Assembly: GCF_003633685.1 (NCBI RefSeq)
Contig: NZ_RBKT01000001.1
Span: forward strand, 1,922,001 to 1,986,000
DNA length: 64,000 nucleotides
Direction: 5' to 3'
Source of the DNA: Micromonospora pisi
Lineage (GTDB): Bacteria; Actinomycetota; Actinomycetes; Mycobacteriales; Micromonosporaceae
Below are positions 61,588-64,000 of this stretch, in pieces. Numbering within the stretch: position 1 is the first letter of the stretch; each line of letters begins with the position of its first letter. The notes under the pieces are model-generated. The model worked only from the letters and a program-made list of their open reading frames with translations, was not told the DNA's origin and searched no databases. The translations under genes and the position numbers were made by a program.

Positions 61588-61875
61588 GTGATCACCGCAA
61601 TCGTCCTCATCGACTGCGCGACCGACTCGATTCCCGAGGTCGCCGAGGCGCTCGCCGCCCAGCCCGGAGTCAGTGAGGTCTACTCGGTCGCCGGGAACGT
61701 CGACCTGATCGCGGTGGTGCGGGTGCGCGAGTTCGACGAGATCGCCGAGGTGATCGCGGGCCGGATCTCGAAGGTGCCGGGTGTGATGAACACCGAGTCG
61801 CACATCGCCTTCCGGGCCTACTCGCAGCATGACCTGGAGGAGGCGTTCGCGATCGGCCTGGCCGACGCGGACTGA
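61588..61875 (+). CDS. AsnC/Lrp-type ligand-binding (RAM) domain protein
   Basis: A 95-residue stand-alone RAM domain with no DNA-binding part: AIVLIDCATDSIPEVAEALAAQPGVSEVYSVAGNVDLIAVVRV (in part) and a C-terminal THIAFRAYS-like segment (ESHIAFRAYSQHDLEEAF). Such proteins bind amino acids or act as enzyme partners. GAAAGGAG precedes the GTG start. Confidence 0.92.
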   Translation: MITAIVLIDCATDSIPEVAEALAAQPGVSEVYSVAGNVDLIAVVRVREFDEIAEVIAGRISKVPGVMNTESHIAFRAYSQHDLEEAFAIGLADAD

Positions 61876-61960
61876 CCTGACCGTCACCCGTACGGCGTGC
61901 CGCCCGCCAACCTGACGGCTGGCGGGCGGCGTGGTCCGCTCCGGTCGGTTCAGCTGTTGG

Positions 61961-62644
61961 TCAGCTGATGCCGGGGTTGGGCGAGAGCGTGCTCCCCGGA
62001 CCGGGTTGGCTGCCGGTGCCGCTCGGGCTCGGTGATCCCGAGGAACGTCCCGGGCTGGGTGCACTCGGGTTCGGGGTCGGTCCGACCGACGGGTTCGCCG
62101 GCACCGGAACGCCCAGCTTCCGGGCCAGTTGCAGCAGTTCGTCGAAGTGCATCTGCAGCTTCGGCAGGGCGGTCTGGGCCACCTTCTTCACGGCCGGGTC
62201 CGAGCCCTGGGCCAGCTCGGTCTGGGTCGCCTGGATGTTCTTCAGGTGCGCGGTCAGCTCCGCCGAGATCCACTGGGTGTCGAACGCGGCACCGCTGGTC
62301 CCCTGCAACTGACTGATCACCGCCTGCTGGTCCGGAGTCGGCGAGTCCGGCAGGGTCACCCCGGCGGACGAAGCGGTGCTCTGCACCTGCTTATCCAACT
62401 GGGCGTGGTCCATGACGAATTGTGACCCCAGGTCCTGCACCTGTTTGTTCGTACCGTTCTGGCGGGCCAGGTTGCCGCTGGCGATCTCCGCCAGGTTGGC
62501 CTGGTGGAGCGCCTGCAGGTACTGCGAATCCTGCTGGGACGGCGCAGCTGCGGCATGTGCGGCGGTAGCGGGCGCGAGACCCACCAGCGCCAGACCGAGC
62601 ATCGCCAGCCCGGCGCCTATCCCCAAGCGTTTGACAGCCAACAT
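61961..62644 (-). CDS. Secreted DUF4142 protein
   Basis: A 227-residue exported protein: signal peptide (1 to about 31, ending AHAAAA), a helical DUF4142 domain (YLQALHQANLAEIASGNLA, FVMDHAQLDKQV, AHLKNIQATQTELAQGSDPAVKKVAQTALPKLQMH in part) and a Pro/Ser/Gly-rich tail. It is ferritin-like in fold by family knowledge; function unknown. ATG at 62644 follows GAGGGGGG; an upstream in-frame ATG would extend the signal peptide poorly. Confidence 0.9.
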   Translation of the reverse strand: MLAVKRLGIGAGLAMLGLALVGLAPATAAHAAAAPSQQDSQYLQALHQANLAEIASGNLARQNGTNKQVQDLGSQFVMDHAQLDKQVQSTASSAGVTLPDSPTPDQQAVISQLQGTSGAAFDTQWISAELTAHLKNIQATQTELAQGSDPAVKKVAQTALPKLQMHFDELLQLARKLGVPVPANPSVGPTPNPSAPSPGRSSGSPSPSGTGSQPGPGSTLSPNPGIS

Positions 62645-62735
62645 GTGCTTCCCCCCTCGCATCGTTGGACAGCAGGGGCTTACCCCATTGCGGGTCTCAC
62701 ACGCGGCCAATCCCGCCATTCCCCAGCACCGCCGG

Positions 62736-62795
62736 GTCGATCATGAAGTTGGCGCGGTCGACGGCCTCGAAAATTGCCCCAATTTCATGATCGAC
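62736..62795. repeat. GATCATGAA inverted-repeat element
   Basis: Perfect arms GTCGATCATGAA (62736-62747) and TTCATGATCGAC (62784-62795) with extra pairing inside (GTTGG with CCAAT-like). The 60-base hairpin lies in the intergenic space upstream of the DUF4142 gene. I recall similar dispersed elements in Micromonospora genomes; copy number was not checked. Confidence 0.6.
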
Positions 62796-62863
62796 GCACC
62801 CGGACGACCCGGGAGGGACAGGTGGATCAGGGAGGACGGGGGGCAGAAAGGGGCGGAAAGGGG

Positions 62864-62897
62864 CGTGGCGCCCACCGGAGAACCGGTGGGCGCCACG
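62864..62897 (-). terminator. Terminator hairpin after qcrB
   Basis: A perfect 15-base stem, CGTGGCGCCCACCGG (62864-62878) with CCGGTGGGCGCCACG (62883-62897), loop AGAA (TTCT on the transcribed strand). It lies 22 bases after the qcrB stop; the following minus-strand sequence is C/T-rich (CCCCTTTCC). Confidence 0.8.
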
Positions 62898-62918
62898 TTC
62901 GAGGCGGTGGGGCGACGG

Positions 62919-64000
62919 TTAGTGGTTGCCGCCCCGGCTGCTGATCTCCTCGCGGTCCGGCCGCGGCTCGACCGGCGGGTGGCCGGGCGAGACCGGAGCT
63001 TCGACCGGCTTCTCGATCGGGTAGAAGAAGCCCTTGACCGCCGGGCCGAGTGCGCCCAGCCGGTTCATCTTCTTCGGCACCACCCAGCCGACGTACTCGA
63101 GCTCGCCGTGGCCGTGCTCGTCGGTGTCGGCCAGCGGCTGGTGCACCTCGATGAAGCGACCGTCCGGCAGCCGCCGGATGATGCCGGTCTCGACACCGTG
63201 CGCCAGCACCTCACGGTCGTGCTGCTGGAGACCCAGGCAGAGCCGGTAGGTGACGTAGTACGCCAGCGGCGGAACGATGATCAGCCCGATCCGGCCGGCC
63301 CAGGTCATCGCGTTCAGGCTGATGAAGAACTTGTCCGCGATGACGTCGTTCGCCCCGGAGAGGGTCAGCACCAGGTAGAACGAGACCGCCATGGCACCGA
63401 GGGCGGTACGGCTGGGGTTGTCCCGGGGACGCTCGAGCAGGTTGTGGATCTTGTTGTCCTTGTTCAACCGCGCTTCGATGAACGGGTAGAAGATCGGCAA
63501 CATGGTGAGGATGCCCGGCAGGACCACCGTCGGCCAGAACAGCGGCGGGATGACGTACCCGTTGCCGATCGGGATGTTGATCTGCCACGAGGGCATCAGC
63601 CGGGTCGACCCGTCGAGGAACATGACGTACCAGTCGGGCTGGCTGGCCGAGGAGACCACCCACGCCTCGTACGGGCCGAAGAGCCAGATCGGGTTGATCT
63701 GGAACAGACCGCCGAGCAGCGCGATCACGCCGAAGACGATCATGAAGAAGCCGCCCTGCTTCAGCGCGTAGCGGGGGAACATCCGCTCCCCGACCACGTT
63801 GCTGTTGGTCCGGCCGGGGCCGGGCCACTGGGTGTGCTTCTGCTTGAAGACCAGACCCAGGTGGGCACTGATCAGCGCCAGCAGCAGACCCGGGATCAGC
63901 AGCACGTGGGCGATGTAGAACCGGCTGACGATGATCTCGCCGGGGAACTCGCCACCGAAGATCGACGAGGTGAGCCAGGACCCGATCACCGGGATGGAGA
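62919..64000 (-). CDS. qcrB: Cytochrome bc1 complex cytochrome b subunit, N-terminus beyond window
   Basis: The C-terminal 360 residues of actinobacterial QcrB, the membrane subunit carrying hemes b in the quinol:cytochrome c reductase that pairs with cytochrome aa3. Visible are the heme-ligand-type FYIAHVLLIPGLLLALISAHL, the FPRYALKQGGFFM segment, helices such as ALLGGLFQINPIWLFGPYEAW (in part) and PPLFWPTVVLPGILTMLPIFYPFIEARLN (in part), and the long actinobacterial cytoplasmic tail. The reading frame is open through the right edge. Confidence 0.96.
   Translation of the reverse strand, partial: SIPVIGSWLTSSIFGGEFPGEIIVSRFYIAHVLLIPGLLLALISAHLGLVFKQKHTQWPGPGRTNSNVVGERMFPRYALKQGGFFMIVFGVIALLGGLFQINPIWLFGPYEAWVVSSASQPDWYVMFLDGSTRLMPSWQINIPIGNGYVIPPLFWPTVVLPGILTMLPIFYPFIEARLNKDNKIHNLLERPRDNPSRTALGAMAVSFYLVLTLSGANDVIADKFFISLNAMTWAGRIGLIIVPPLAYYVTYRLCLGLQQHDREVLAHGVETGIIRRLPDGRFIEVHQPLADTDEHGHGELEYVGWVVPKKMNRLGALGPAVKGFFYPIEKPVEAPVSPGHPPVEPRPDREEISSRGGNH

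Overview
The window is chromosomal DNA of a high-GC actinomycete, most likely a member of the Micromonosporaceae. The evidence is very high GC with strong third-position GC bias, GTG starts with GGAGG-type ribosome sites, a PimB'-type mannosyltransferase, a PPi-type phosphofructokinase, a class F sortase, an actinobacterial QcrB, and dispersed GGGCCC and GATCATGAA hairpin repeats of a kind I recall from Micromonospora relatives. No rRNA, tRNA, CRISPR array or prophage was seen.

Layout. 1-8.6 kb: threonine aldolase (cut by the left edge) coupled to class II DAHP synthase, a lipoprotein, a secreted ricin-type lectin, a secreted CBM2-GH18 chitinase with a promoter and operator-like palindrome, glutathione peroxidase, a hydrolase, and a WYL regulator divergent from a DUF1579-like gene. 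9-18.2 kb: an unusual same-strand cluster of two Crp-family regulators, a Pycsar-effector-like (PycTM) membrane protein, a divergent nucleotide-cyclase-like protein, a large protein with a degenerate P-loop, a protein of unknown fold, a von Willebrand-like/OmpA-domain lipoprotein and a membrane protein. 18.2-25.6 kb: hydrolase, DUF4397 protein plus class F sortase, DUF2203, proC, PPi-type phosphofructokinase, a DEDDh exoribonuclease and a third Crp-family regulator. 25.9-32.9 kb: a zinc-ribbon/adenylate cyclase/AAA/TPR regulator with an apparent AUC start, a PlsC acyltransferase, a membrane protein and otsA. 33-34.1 kb: a complete IS110-family element.

34.4-48.4 kb: hydrolase and flavin monooxygenase (coupled), an endonuclease/exonuclease/phosphatase-fold protein, ROK glucokinase, a small Cys-motif protein, an SRPBCC protein, acyl-CoA ligase, a two-component pair, a thioredoxin / Cys-rich leader-like peptide / DUF4395 operon, a DUF574 methyltransferase and a GGDEF-EAL protein. 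48.4-51.7 kb: a compact minus-strand cassette with a less biased base composition. It holds a winged-helix/PLD-like/membrane protein, a radical SAM enzyme that resembles viperin, a cytidylate-kinase-like P-loop kinase and a Nudix hydrolase. 51.9-64 kb: PimB'-type mannosyltransferase, M48 protease, a NYN-domain protein, a DEDD exonuclease/UvrC-like fusion, a short RelA/SpoT homologue, Nudix, nucleotidyltransferase, an AsnC-type ligand-binding protein, a DUF4142 protein and QcrB (cut by the right edge).

Two regions deserve attention as possible undescribed systems. The viperin-like cassette (48384-51701) pairs a radical SAM enzyme with a nucleotide kinase, the same logic as viperin with CMPK2. 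The cyclic-nucleotide-type cluster (9060-18228) puts a divergent cyclase-like gene beside a Pycsar-like effector, two Crp-type receptors and four further proteins of unknown role. Both are inferences from sequence motifs and gene order; neither has been tested.
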